Source: Phyllobacterium bourgognense (GTDB lineage Bacteria; Pseudomonadota; Alphaproteobacteria; Rhizobiales; Rhizobiaceae). From it: a stretch of DNA of 64,000 nucleotides. Of this stretch, positions 1 to 7,940 are shown one piece after another (the first letter of the stretch is position 1; each line of letters opens with the position of its first letter). The notes below the pieces were generated by a model. It saw only the letters and a program-made list of their open reading frames with translations. It did not search any database and was not told the origin of the DNA. The DNA is taken from the NCBI RefSeq assembly GCF_003337575.1, contig NZ_QPJM01000006.1, positions 186,001-250,000 of the forward strand. Reading direction: 5' to 3'. A program made the position numbers and the translations under genes.

Positions 1-1
1 C

Positions 2-145
2 GGCGATCTTCTCGAAATGCACGAGAGGAACATGGTCAGTTCGCAGGATATCCAGCGTCGCAAGAAGTTGGCTGACGATGCTTTCTCGCGGCGGTTTTCA
101 GAGGTTCTGAAGAAGCACAATTCCGCCGATTATGTGCAGAGTTAA
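2..145 (+). CDS. C-terminal end of an uncharacterised protein (cut by window start)
   Basis: An open frame runs from the window edge to a TAA at 143-145 and encodes about 47 residues ending in a charged helix-like tail (…KKHNSADYVQS). The next gene starts 3 nt later at 149, on the same strand. That spacing is what marks this as the end of a real gene, probably the first visible member of the AAA+ cluster that follows. The fragment is rich in Arg, Lys and Glu and shows no recognisable motif, so no function can be assigned. Confidence 0.6.
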   Translation, partial: GDLLEMHERNMVSSQDIQRRKKLADDAFSRRFSEVLKKHNSADYVQS

Positions 146-148
146 TCG

Positions 149-1297
149 ATGACAGGCGATGCGGATCTTGCAGCGGCCGAGCGCTATTTTGGCGCTATCC
201 GCGCCGCGCTGGATGGGCTCGAAGTCTTTCTGAACAACCAGGATTCGCCGCTCTACAAGCACGATCTGGTTGCGCAGACTGTGTCTGAATATCTGCAGCG
301 GCTTGACGCGTCGTTCGAGTGTTGGCGCAACAGGCTCGGTTTTGCCGAGCGCTTTCGCATATCCAAGGCCGAGAGCGGCTTTCCTGTCTTCCAGAATATT
401 CTGGAACTTGAAAATGACAAGAAGGACGCGTCGGTGCGGCTTGCAGCCATTCCGCCGGCGGATGCGCTTCGGAGCGAGATGGCGGATTTCATCCTGCGCA
501 ATCGCGAGTTTCCGCGCGACCTGCAAAGGTCCATGGCGGAACGGGTTTATCTGGAAGTCGTCGAAAAAGGCGAAATATTCGCTCCCTTTCTGCTGCCGAC
601 GACTATCCGCGTCTCTGTTAACCCGAAAACCATGCGCCCCTTTTACGTGGTGCATTGGGGCGCTTTCGACGGAGCCTCGAACTTGCCATTGATCTACATG
701 GCGATCATCGAGGACTCATCCGAGGATATGGTGGAGACGCTGGTGGCCGACGGCAAGCTCAACAACAAGGTCAAAATTCCTTTACCGGTCGGCGGCCTTC
801 TCAATCCGGATCTCGCACGCCGCTTCGACGACTTTGCCGCGAAGAACTCGGCCTATTCTCTGTCACCGGTAACCATAGCCACGGCACTCGATCAGGATTT
901 TCCGGAACTGCACCCCAAGCAGCTACGCCGGCTTGTTCTCGGACCATTCTACACGGCCGGAATTACCGAGCATAATCAGAAAGTTGCCGACGTCCTTGAG
1001 CGTGTGCGCAAGCCGGAGGACGCCTGGCTCCTGACCTGGACCTTGCAGGAAGTTTTTTCCAAGGCGGAGAAACCCGGTAAACGTGGACTTTGGTCGTCGG
1101 AGCCATCGCGTGAAGAGTTTCACATCAATACTGATGATCTCGAAGCGGCAAGGCAGGGCGTCAGCCATTATGAGCAGCACGCTCTGGTGCCGCATGAAGC
1201 CTATCAGGCGTTGTACGCATCAGGGGAAGCGGCAAAAATCTTCAAGGGGTTTCAGACGCATATCCTATCCAATGGACAGGTGATCAGCGGCATTTGA
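149..1297 (+). CDS. Uncharacterised 382-residue protein of the AAA+ cluster
   Basis: A soluble protein with no signal peptide or membrane segment; I do not recognise its family. The N-terminal third (about residues 1-130) looks helical. The middle (about 145-215) is hydrophobic and strand-like, with segments such as RPFYVVHWGAFDG and LPLIYMAIIED. The C-terminal part is mixed. The ATG at 149 follows the stop of the preceding frame by 3 nt, and the AAA+ gene starts 13 nt after this stop with a GGAGG-type ribosome binding site. The tight spacing suggests one operon in which this protein partners the ATPase as adaptor or substrate receptor; that role is inferred from position only. Confidence 0.75.
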   Translation: MTGDADLAAAERYFGAIRAALDGLEVFLNNQDSPLYKHDLVAQTVSEYLQRLDASFECWRNRLGFAERFRISKAESGFPVFQNILELENDKKDASVRLAAIPPADALRSEMADFILRNREFPRDLQRSMAERVYLEVVEKGEIFAPFLLPTTIRVSVNPKTMRPFYVVHWGAFDGASNLPLIYMAIIEDSSEDMVETLVADGKLNNKVKIPLPVGGLLNPDLARRFDDFAAKNSAYSLSPVTIATALDQDFPELHPKQLRRLVLGPFYTAGITEHNQKVADVLERVRKPEDAWLLTWTLQEVFSKAEKPGKRGLWSSEPSREEFHINTDDLEAARQGVSHYEQHALVPHEAYQALYASGEAAKIFKGFQTHILSNGQVISGI

Positions 1298-1310
1298 GGA
1301 GGAAAGAACC

Positions 1311-3218
1311 ATGGATGTCGGTCTGACCACGCTTGAGGAGAAGGACATCGCCAAGCATCTTGCCGTTGCACAGGCAATGGTGACGCGATTCGTCTCGCTC
1401 GATAGCGGCGAAAAGTCCGGTACGGAAATTGCCGGTACCGGCAGACGTTTTGTTTCGACCGTTTCAACAGGCGGATTGCGCAAGACGCGTGAGGTGGAGC
1501 TTGTAAAAACCATCCAGTCTGTGCGCCCCGACGATCAGATGCTTTCGGTTGCTCAACACACGCTGCTGTTTCGGGCTCGTCGTGGTGTAGCGATTGCACT
1601 GGCCGTCGCCGATGTTTTTGGCCGGCAAAGCGATCTTGAAAGCCTGATGGCGCGCAATGCTTCCGCTCCGTTACAGGGTGAAGAGGCCAGTCATTTCAAA
1701 CGGCTTCTGTCAGCCGCGGCTTACGTTGCCGCTTTCGCCTTTGCCGCTTATCTCGCGCAATTGATCGAGGCTGATTCAGAGCCAGCCAATGATATGAGCG
1801 AGCCGGATTTCGTCTTCGATACGGCGCAAGACGCCTTGAAATCAGTAATTTCCGGTCTCGATCGTGCGATATCCGGCGCGAGCGACGAGCAGGCGATGCT
1901 GGCGCGCGCCAAAGCCTTTTCGACGCTTGCCATCGAAGGGCTTTTGCAGCGCAAGGGACGATTTGACGGGCTCGGCAGTTTCGAAGATACGCACCTGCGG
2001 CTCGACAGCGATGACTTCACACTGGACGGGTTCGATGTTGCGCCATCGAAGAAACGCACGCCGCTGGTGATGACATTCAAGAAACCGAACGAAGTTGTCG
2101 GCAACCACATCGCCAAGTTTCAGGCCCTGAAACTCTCCAAAATGCTGATGGCCTATGATTTTGACCGGCAGCTCAACCCGTTTGTCGAATTGGGCGGCTT
2201 CCTTTTCACGTTCATCGGTGATGGTGCGCCGGGCACGGGCAAGACCACGCTGATCCAGATGATCGCCGGGCTGCTCAATGATTATTGCCAGGTCGCGGGT
2301 TACGCCTTTCACTACGAGAACTTCGGTGTGGATCAGATATCGTCGTATCAGGGCAAGTCCGGACAGAACTGCAAGCAATTCGTGACCAATGTGCTTAATC
2401 CGCGCGTGATTGGCTTTGGTACGATCGATGATATCGACCAGGTCGCGGCAAAGCGTTCGGATGACCGCGCCTCCTCGGGCCAGCACGAGATCACCGGCGT
2501 GCTGATGGAAGCTTTTTCCGGCGCCTCGACTGTTGTTCGCGGTAATTGCTCATTCGGCATGTTCTCCAACTATCCGGAGAATGTCGACGATGCTCTCAGA
2601 CAACGTGCCGGGGCTCGATGGCTGGTCGACGGGCCGCAGACACGCGACGATTACATCGATATCTTTGCGCTGCTGGCGGGCAAAAATCACAAGATACCGC
2701 TGGGCGATCACAAGCTCTACGAAGCGCAACAGATCGCACGGGCGGTGGAGACGGCCTATGACGAACTTTCAGAGCCGCAGGAGGAGGGGTTGAAAGTGGT
2801 CTTTGATCGCTTCATCAATGACAATGGCGAGCCAAAAACCCTGTCCGACATCGGCACTTACCTGCACATGATCAAGGAGCGTGAGCCGCGCTTCACTGGC
2901 CGCGCCATCAAGAACGTCACCGACGCAATCAAGATGCGGGCGATGGATGTGGAACTTCCGGATGAATGGTTCGAAAAGCCCGAAACGTTCATGCACAAGA
3001 GCTATGATGAAAAGAAGGCGATGATCGAGAAATTGCGCAAACCCTTCACGATGGAGATGGTGCTGCAGGAAACCAACCGCTATGCGGATTCGGAGTTCCG
3101 TTATTCCGACAAGTCCGACGATGCGGCCGTAGACAAGATGGTGCGGGACGCGAGGTTGCGCGAGCGGGCAGTGCGGGAAGTCGAAGCGCTCAAGGCCAAC
3201 GGGCAGTGGGACGTCTGA
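1311..3218 (+). CDS. AAA+ family ATPase (635 aa), centre of an uncharacterised cluster
   Basis: The N-terminal region of about 290 residues has no recognised domain; it includes a hydrophobic Ala-rich stretch near residues 125-150. It is followed by a AAA+ ATPase core. A Walker A loop (GDGAPGTGKTT) lies at about residues 303-313. An atypical Walker B-like segment (RVIGFGTIDDID) lies at about 364-376, with Asp-Asp in place of the usual Asp-Glu. A segment near 410-430 (GNCSFGMFSNYPENVDDALRQR) resembles sensor-1/arginine-finger elements. The C-terminal 130 residues are charged and helical. The upstream gene ends 13 nt before it, and the downstream gene starts inside its stop codon (TGATG at 3216-3220). 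Function is unknown; a protein-remodelling ATPase is the natural inference. Confidence 0.85.
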   Translation: MDVGLTTLEEKDIAKHLAVAQAMVTRFVSLDSGEKSGTEIAGTGRRFVSTVSTGGLRKTREVELVKTIQSVRPDDQMLSVAQHTLLFRARRGVAIALAVADVFGRQSDLESLMARNASAPLQGEEASHFKRLLSAAAYVAAFAFAAYLAQLIEADSEPANDMSEPDFVFDTAQDALKSVISGLDRAISGASDEQAMLARAKAFSTLAIEGLLQRKGRFDGLGSFEDTHLRLDSDDFTLDGFDVAPSKKRTPLVMTFKKPNEVVGNHIAKFQALKLSKMLMAYDFDRQLNPFVELGGFLFTFIGDGAPGTGKTTLIQMIAGLLNDYCQVAGYAFHYENFGVDQISSYQGKSGQNCKQFVTNVLNPRVIGFGTIDDIDQVAAKRSDDRASSGQHEITGVLMEAFSGASTVVRGNCSFGMFSNYPENVDDALRQRAGARWLVDGPQTRDDYIDIFALLAGKNHKIPLGDHKLYEAQQIARAVETAYDELSEPQEEGLKVVFDRFINDNGEPKTLSDIGTYLHMIKEREPRFTGRAIKNVTDAIKMRAMDVELPDEWFEKPETFMHKSYDEKKAMIEKLRKPFTMEMVLQETNRYADSEFRYSDKSDDAAVDKMVRDARLRERAVREVEALKANGQWDV

Positions 3219-4501
3219 TGGACCTTCTCTACGAAAACGAGCTGATCTATGGACGCTTGCTGACGGTCGACCAGCCGCACCTGATAGAGCGCTATAATCG
3301 CGCGCTGAAATCCTTCGGTTTTCCTGCGACGAAACTCAAGAAATTCAACGTCGACAGGACCGGCTTTTCGCCGGAAATCGCCAAAGAACTGAAGGACCCT
3401 TTTTATCTCGATCCAAACGGCGTCAACCGGCGGTTTATCATTTTAACACCGGCGCAGGCGGATTTGCCGGTCGTGCACACGCAATTTTCCAATACGTCGC
3501 AACTAATGTACGAGTTTTTCACCAGCAATTCCCGTGCCATCAATGCGCTGACGATCAAGGATGTACTCTACGGCGAGATCGAGGATAGCGTTTCGGTCGT
3601 CAATGACATCGAGGACCTTCTGTCGATCAACCAGGTTGAGTTCCGGGTGCTCTCGGCGGAAAACGTCATGGGGCAGGCAGCGGAATTGCGGCTGCTGGTC
3701 GACAGGCTGGAGGACGAACCCGACGCCTGGCGTAACAACGAGCTCATCAACCGCATGGTGGAACTCGCCAAGGTCACCGGTGATATCCGGGAGAATTCTC
3801 TGGTGCCGGATAAGGTGATATTCCGGCATCGCGCCTTCTGGACCAGCCATTTCGGCGGTGTTTTCATCTTTGTCGACGACAATACGACAACCGTCATCGG
3901 CGATCCATCGGCACCGGGATTCCGGCGATCGCGGCCGTGGCAGGTCAATTATATTTCCATCAAGGATGCCGAGCAGGTCTTTGAGTTTCTCGCCTCGACC
4001 GGGCGCATCGAGTTGCCGCGTGCCTCATGGATCGAGCAATCGGGCTATCTGGAAAATCGGGGCGAGATGATCATCCGTCATCTCATCCAGTCACTCGAGC
4101 CGAAGAGGGACCTGACCAACATAGACCGGATCTGGCTGCAGACATGGATTCACGCCAATGCCAGCCTGATTAATCATGATGGCACATGGCCATTCCTCAA
4201 TGCGGTCAAGCGCGAGATCGGCCAGACCGGGCAGCTCAACATGGCGGAAACCGATCCGAAGCGCCGGTTTCTTGTCATACGTGCCCTGCCAAGACATCCA
4301 GACGCCTGGCTGGTCAACCATCTGATCAGCGATTTCGTGGCTTGGGATTTCCTGTCTCGCTATGTCTTCAACAAACCGGGATTCTTTGCGGATTACGAGA
4401 GCTGGAGCCCTCCCTATCAGGCACACGTCGTCGAGACGCTGAAGACGATTTATCTGAAGGATAAGGAGGGATTGAGGAAGAGGTTGTTTGGGCTAGGGTA
4501 A
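3218..4501 (+). CDS. DUF6638-like uncharacterised protein, translationally coupled to the AAA+ ATPase
   Basis: This encodes 427 residues from the ATG at 3218, which shares one base with the stop of the ATPase gene. A GTG 12 nt upstream in the same frame is possible, but the TGATG overlap is the usual coupled arrangement. The N-terminus (MDLLYENELIYGRLLTVDQP) and its position after a AAA+ ATPase match what I remember of the DUF6638 family of alphaproteobacteria; that assignment is from memory. No signal peptide, membrane segment or catalytic motif is visible. One-to-one coupling suggests it is made in a fixed ratio with the ATPase and acts with it. Confidence 0.8.
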   Translation: MDLLYENELIYGRLLTVDQPHLIERYNRALKSFGFPATKLKKFNVDRTGFSPEIAKELKDPFYLDPNGVNRRFIILTPAQADLPVVHTQFSNTSQLMYEFFTSNSRAINALTIKDVLYGEIEDSVSVVNDIEDLLSINQVEFRVLSAENVMGQAAELRLLVDRLEDEPDAWRNNELINRMVELAKVTGDIRENSLVPDKVIFRHRAFWTSHFGGVFIFVDDNTTTVIGDPSAPGFRRSRPWQVNYISIKDAEQVFEFLASTGRIELPRASWIEQSGYLENRGEMIIRHLIQSLEPKRDLTNIDRIWLQTWIHANASLINHDGTWPFLNAVKREIGQTGQLNMAETDPKRRFLVIRALPRHPDAWLVNHLISDFVAWDFLSRYVFNKPGFFADYESWSPPYQAHVVETLKTIYLKDKEGLRKRLFGLG

Positions 4502-4527
4502 AAAGCCTCGCATATCGTTAGGAGCGG

Positions 4528-4866
4528 CTAAAAAAAGGCACTGATCCAAAGCGGTGTCTCTCGATCTGGCCATGCAGAGCACGTGCCGTCCCCAGTTATG
4601 CTAACGGCCTTCTTGCCGTTGGCGGCGGCAATCAGAAGAGCCAGTTTGGCTTTCCCTTCCGAAGTGCTCCCATCGAACGCAAAATCATTCTTTATAGTGC
4701 TGCACGCAGGGGCGCCGTTACGTACGTCTACTGTGAATGTCACAATTCCCTTAGGAGTCACCAAAATATTACGAACCAACCCGGAACCTGATCCGGCGCC
4801 CGCTTGCGGAACAAATCCAACGACGGTAGCCACGGCAACGATGGCAGCGCTAATTCGATTTCTCAT
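4528..4866 (-). CDS. Small exported protein of unknown function (112 aa)
   Basis: A signal peptide occupies about residues 1-25 (hydrophobic AAIVAVATVVGFV, then AGAG), followed by a compact domain of about 87 residues. It has two cysteines that could form a disulphide (in APACSTIK and GTCSAW). The ATG at 4866 is preceded by a GGAGAGA ribosome binding site; the TTG one codon earlier is less likely. The pattern of β-like strands followed by LALLIAAANGKKAVSITGDGTCSAWPD recalls a widespread family of small secreted proteobacterial proteins of unknown function; that likeness is from memory. It lies 27 nt from the end of a secreted protease gene on the same strand, so the two may be cotranscribed. 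The base composition looks more AT-rich than its neighbours. Confidence 0.7.
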   Translation of the reverse strand: MRNRISAAIVAVATVVGFVPQAGAGSGSGLVRNILVTPKGIVTFTVDVRNGAPACSTIKNDFAFDGSTSEGKAKLALLIAAANGKKAVSITGDGTCSAWPDRETPLWISAFF

Positions 4867-4893
4867 CAATCTCTCTCCAATTTATCAAATCGC

Positions 4894-5697
4894 CTAGTTT
4901 AGTAAAAGTAACGTAATCGGGCTCATGTCGAACTCCGGAGCCGGGTCGGGATCGCCGTAATAATACTTGACCATCCTGATATCACCCTGACTGAGAACTC
5001 CGCCATTTTCCATCAGCGGGTTGCAGTAATTCATGACAGATTGAAGGTCCCATGGTCCAAAAGGCTTCGTATTAGCGGCAGGTATTTCATCTTTGGCACA
5101 TCCGGCTAACGTATCTGGACGGTTCTGCTCGTGATCAAAACCAAGGACATGCCCGAATTCATGAACGGCAATCTTGCGAATGCATTCATTTTTTTGGTTC
5201 GAACAGCTGGCAGGTCGAAATGTGATAAATTCAAAATTTAGCTCGACGCTGGCAAAAGCGTATAGCCTGTTGGCATCTCCGGTGGCCTGAGGCTTGAAAT
5301 TCTTTAATGTTTTCCCCAGTCCCCATGTGGCTGGAGTCGCGTCGTTGACTGCGATGGAAATGCCTCCATTAGCGCTGCCGTCACCTTCACACCTTTGCCA
5401 CCCCGTGAACCGAATCAATGAAACAGCTTCCCATGTGTTGGCCACGGCCTGCCGCACGATTTCTCGTTGGGCGGCATATTGGTTGAAGTGTGCTGCGTCC
5501 ATCTGCCAGCAAGTTGCTATTGGTCGATCTCCAAGCGGCCAGATGGCCCCCTCTTCTACAAGCCCTTCGGAAAATCGCGAGCCAGTGTGGTGATTTCGTT
5601 CAAAAGGATCATGCGCCAACGCGCGCGATGTAAAGCCACTAACCACCAGCATGCCACAAGCGAGGAATCCGGTGATTAAAAGACGGAAGCGATGCAT
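4894..5697 (-). CDS. Secreted zinc metalloprotease, metzincin type
   Basis: The active-site motif HEFGHVLGFDHE fits the metzincin pattern HExxHxxGxxH, in which three histidines bind zinc and the Glu is the catalytic base. About 50 residues later comes a Met-turn (SVMNY). The ATG at 5697 was chosen over the one at 5817 because it is preceded by GGAG at good spacing and starts a typical signal peptide (MHRFRLLITGFLACGMLVV…ALA). The upstream 40-residue extension is Thr/Ala-rich and improbable. The mature protein is about 240 residues and should act outside the cytoplasm. The subfamily (astacin-like or matrixin-like) cannot be fixed by eye. Its neighbour on the same strand is a small exported protein; substrate unknown. 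Confidence 0.85.
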   Translation of the reverse strand: MHRFRLLITGFLACGMLVVSGFTSRALAHDPFERNHHTGSRFSEGLVEEGAIWPLGDRPIATCWQMDAAHFNQYAAQREIVRQAVANTWEAVSLIRFTGWQRCEGDGSANGGISIAVNDATPATWGLGKTLKNFKPQATGDANRLYAFASVELNFEFITFRPASCSNQKNECIRKIAVHEFGHVLGFDHEQNRPDTLAGCAKDEIPAANTKPFGPWDLQSVMNYCNPLMENGGVLSQGDIRMVKYYYGDPDPAPEFDMSPITLLLLN

Positions 5698-5877
5698 GCC
5701 GACTCCATTCAAATAGCTGAAATATTTGAGGATAAGAGCTGTCGCGCACGTAGCCGTCAATTTGACCTTAGTCGTAGAGGGGCAATTTATTTCACGCCGC
5801 ATTGTCGATATTCTCAAAACAACCTATGTGAATGACAAGGAAGGGCGGCGCCAGCGGCTCTATGGACTTGAACAGTA

Positions 5878-7023
5878 ATGGGGAACAGAATGCTCGAGCC
5901 CGTGATCAATTTTTTCAGCCGTATTTTCTATTACATCGGACGCGGTATCGGCTTCGTCATCGGCATCATTCTCTTGCCGTTTATTTGGGCCGGTCGTTGG
6001 TATGGCCAGCGCGGAATTATTCTCAAGGCCGTTCTTGGTCTGGCAGTCCTCGTCTGGCTCGGTCTGTACGGCTATTTCTTCTACAACACGCAGGTCTGGA
6101 AGAATTTCAACCCCGATTACATCGCCTCGTACAATTTCAAAAATCTGACTGTTCCGGTCGGCGAGCCGGTTCCTTCGCCAACGCAAGCTGCCGATACGGG
6201 CGCAGCGAAGACCTGCGCGCGCTCGGCCATCGTGCAGGTGACAGCCGATCTGACGGATTTCAACGTCAACCAAAACGCGTGGATTTCCTCGATGCTCCTG
6301 TACAAGCTGGGGTTCTTCGGCGTGGATTGGGACAATACGCCTTTCCTCGATAACAAGGCATCGTTCCAGCGCGGCATCAATTCGGCAGTGCGCCGCACGG
6401 CAGTTGAACTCGTCGATACACTTGGGCGCGTTCGCGGGACCTCGCAGATCGACGCTGACTTGCAGAAGGCGCGCGGAAATCTGCAATTTACCGAGGACGC
6501 CTGGTATTTTGGCCTCAATCCCTTTGGTCCGAAGACGCCGACGCCGAGTTATTATCGTTCGGCGGTCAAGGATTTGCGTACATTCAACACCAAGCTTGAG
6601 TCCTGCAATGCCATCTTCGATGCGCGTGCGGACAATCTTATCCAGTTCATCGACCGTATCGCCAACGACATCGGCGCGACCTCGGCGATTTTGAAAGATC
6701 GTTCGGAAAACAACAATTATGGCTGGTTCGACACGCGCGCCGATGACCGTTTCTGGTTCGCCTACGGCCAGCTCTATGCCTATTATGGACTGATGAATGC
6801 AGCCCAGTTGGATTTCAAACAGGTGCTCGATGAAAAGCACCTGACGCCGCTTTGGGATGGTATGGACGGGCAACTTCGTTCGGCCTTGAACATCAAGCCC
6901 TGGATCATCGCTAATGGCAGCGAGGGTGGCTGGCTGTTGCCGAACCATCTGACGACGATGGGCTTTTATATCTTGCGTGTGCGCTCAAACCTGATCGACA
7001 TCAAACAGGTGCTGCAGCAATAG
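5878..7023 (+). CDS. DUF2333 family inner-membrane protein
   Basis: The start (MGNRMLEPVINFFSRIFYYI) and the two hydrophobic segments at about residues 20-40 and 48-68 match the DUF2333 family of proteobacterial membrane proteins. The remaining 300 or so residues should be periplasmic, because the positively charged linker RWYGQRG lies between the two segments. The family's biochemical role is not established. It stands alone and is divergent from the protease gene. A perfect 9-bp hairpin with a T-run follows at 7106-7145. A long antisense reading frame covers this gene but has no coherent protein features. Confidence 0.85.
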   Translation: MGNRMLEPVINFFSRIFYYIGRGIGFVIGIILLPFIWAGRWYGQRGIILKAVLGLAVLVWLGLYGYFFYNTQVWKNFNPDYIASYNFKNLTVPVGEPVPSPTQAADTGAAKTCARSAIVQVTADLTDFNVNQNAWISSMLLYKLGFFGVDWDNTPFLDNKASFQRGINSAVRRTAVELVDTLGRVRGTSQIDADLQKARGNLQFTEDAWYFGLNPFGPKTPTPSYYRSAVKDLRTFNTKLESCNAIFDARADNLIQFIDRIANDIGATSAILKDRSENNNYGWFDTRADDRFWFAYGQLYAYYGLMNAAQLDFKQVLDEKHLTPLWDGMDGQLRSALNIKPWIIANGSEGGWLLPNHLTTMGFYILRVRSNLIDIKQVLQQ

Positions 7024-7105
7024 TGGACTTGGGTTTGTAAACTGCTATATTGGCGTTGGAGCAGGGACGAGCTTTCGCCCGCCCCCTTTCCTAGTTAATT
7101 GAATT

Positions 7106-7145
7106 GGATCCGGATGATCACTTGCCAGCGAGTCCGGATCCTTTT
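7106..7145 (+). terminator. Rho-independent terminator after the DUF2333 gene
   Basis: GGATCCGGA (7106-7114) and TCCGGATCC (7133-7141) form a perfect 9-bp stem with an 18-nt loop, followed directly by TTTT. It lies 83 nt after the stop at 7023. Confidence 0.65.
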
Positions 7146-7368
7146 CACAACTAGGGTGATGCTCAGCGGTTTAAACCACATCACTTCACCTCCAAATTCG
7201 AACGACAAGGCTGTTGCCGCAGTTGGAGGAGCCTATCGCCTCCAATGCACCGCTGGCCCGGTACTGCTGCTTTTGCCGTTGAACGTCATCTACATGCCGT
7301 TAATTGTTGCGCACTACAACGAATGTGCGGTTGCAAAATTTATGTGGTGAGTTGCGGGATATCGACAC
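7146..7368. other. Non-coding stretch between DUF2333 and the Lrp-type regulator
   Basis: Together with the terminator, 7024-7368 is about 345 nt without a supported gene. A + strand frame of 83 codons (7099-7350) starts inside the terminator hairpin, has no ribosome binding site and encodes no recognisable protein. I see no other repeat or promoter that I would defend. Confidence 0.4.
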
Positions 7369-7830
7369 TCAAACCGGCAAGCTTGACGTTTCCTTGACTT
7401 CTTCCATCACGGCGTAGGTGTGGCTTTCGCGGACGCCTGGGAGTGAAAGCAGCATGTCGGAGAGAAAACGACGGTAATGCTCCATGTCGGCAACGCGGGC
7501 CTTGATCAGGTAGTCGAAGCCGCCGGCAACCATATGGCATTCCATCACGTCCGGGTTACGGCGCGTAGCTGCGGCAAAGGTTGCGAAGACGTCGGGCGTG
7601 GTGCGATCAAGTTTAATCTCGACGAATACAAGCATTGCGCGATCGAGCTTTTTGGGCGACAATTTTGCCGTGTATCCAAGGATGTAGCCGTCGCGGGACA
7701 GGCGCTTTACCCGTTCGGTCGTTGCGGTTTGCGACAGGCTGATGCGCTCGGACAATTCTGTGTTGGTCAGGCGTCCATCCTTTTGCAGCTCGCGCAATAT
7801 TCTGCGATCGAGACTGTCCAAATTTTTCAT
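7369..7830 (-). CDS. putR: Lrp/AsnC-family transcriptional regulator, probable regulator of putA
   Basis: A typical Lrp/AsnC protein of about 153 residues. The N-terminal winged HTH (about 1-60) contains LDRRILRELQKDGRLTN and the recognition region LSQTATTERVKRL. The C-terminal RAM domain (about 65-145) contains the effector-binding region near HMVAGGFDYLIKARV. The ATG at 7830 was preferred over 7848, which adds six residues and has no ribosome binding site. It is divergent from putA with 110 nt between them, the arrangement of the Lrp-like PutR that activates putA with proline in Agrobacterium. That role is inferred from family and position. A 20-bp inverted repeat in the shared promoter region is a candidate site for it. 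Confidence 0.85.
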   Translation of the reverse strand: MKNLDSLDRRILRELQKDGRLTNTELSERISLSQTATTERVKRLSRDGYILGYTAKLSPKKLDRAMLVFVEIKLDRTTPDVFATFAAATRRNPDVMECHMVAGGFDYLIKARVADMEHYRRFLSDMLLSLPGVRESHTYAVMEEVKETSSLPV

Positions 7831-7870
7831 CGCTAAAATATTCCCCATTTGTAGTTTTTTATACGAATTC

Positions 7871-7890
7871 TCTCACATTCATTGGTGAGA
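7871..7890. promoter_or_regulatory. Candidate operator between putR and putA
   Basis: TCTCAC (7871-7876) and GTGAGA (7885-7890) form a perfect inverted repeat separated by 8 bp. It sits midway in the divergent intergenic region, about 40 nt upstream of the regulator start and 50 nt upstream of putA. The size and position suit an Lrp-type dimer. Binding is inferred. Confidence 0.4.
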
Positions 7891-7940
7891 ATACCTGAGT
7901 AGATTAGATTATATGGGAAAAATCAATAAGGGGAAGCCTG

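Noticed and set aside
5860-6948. A 362-codon minus-strand frame covering the DUF2333 gene
   Set aside because: The opposite strand encodes a coherent membrane protein of a known family; the antisense product is Arg/Ile-rich with no domain and no ribosome binding site.
7099-7350. An 83-codon + strand frame
   Set aside because: It begins within the terminator hairpin, has no ribosome binding site, and the protein looks like random translation.
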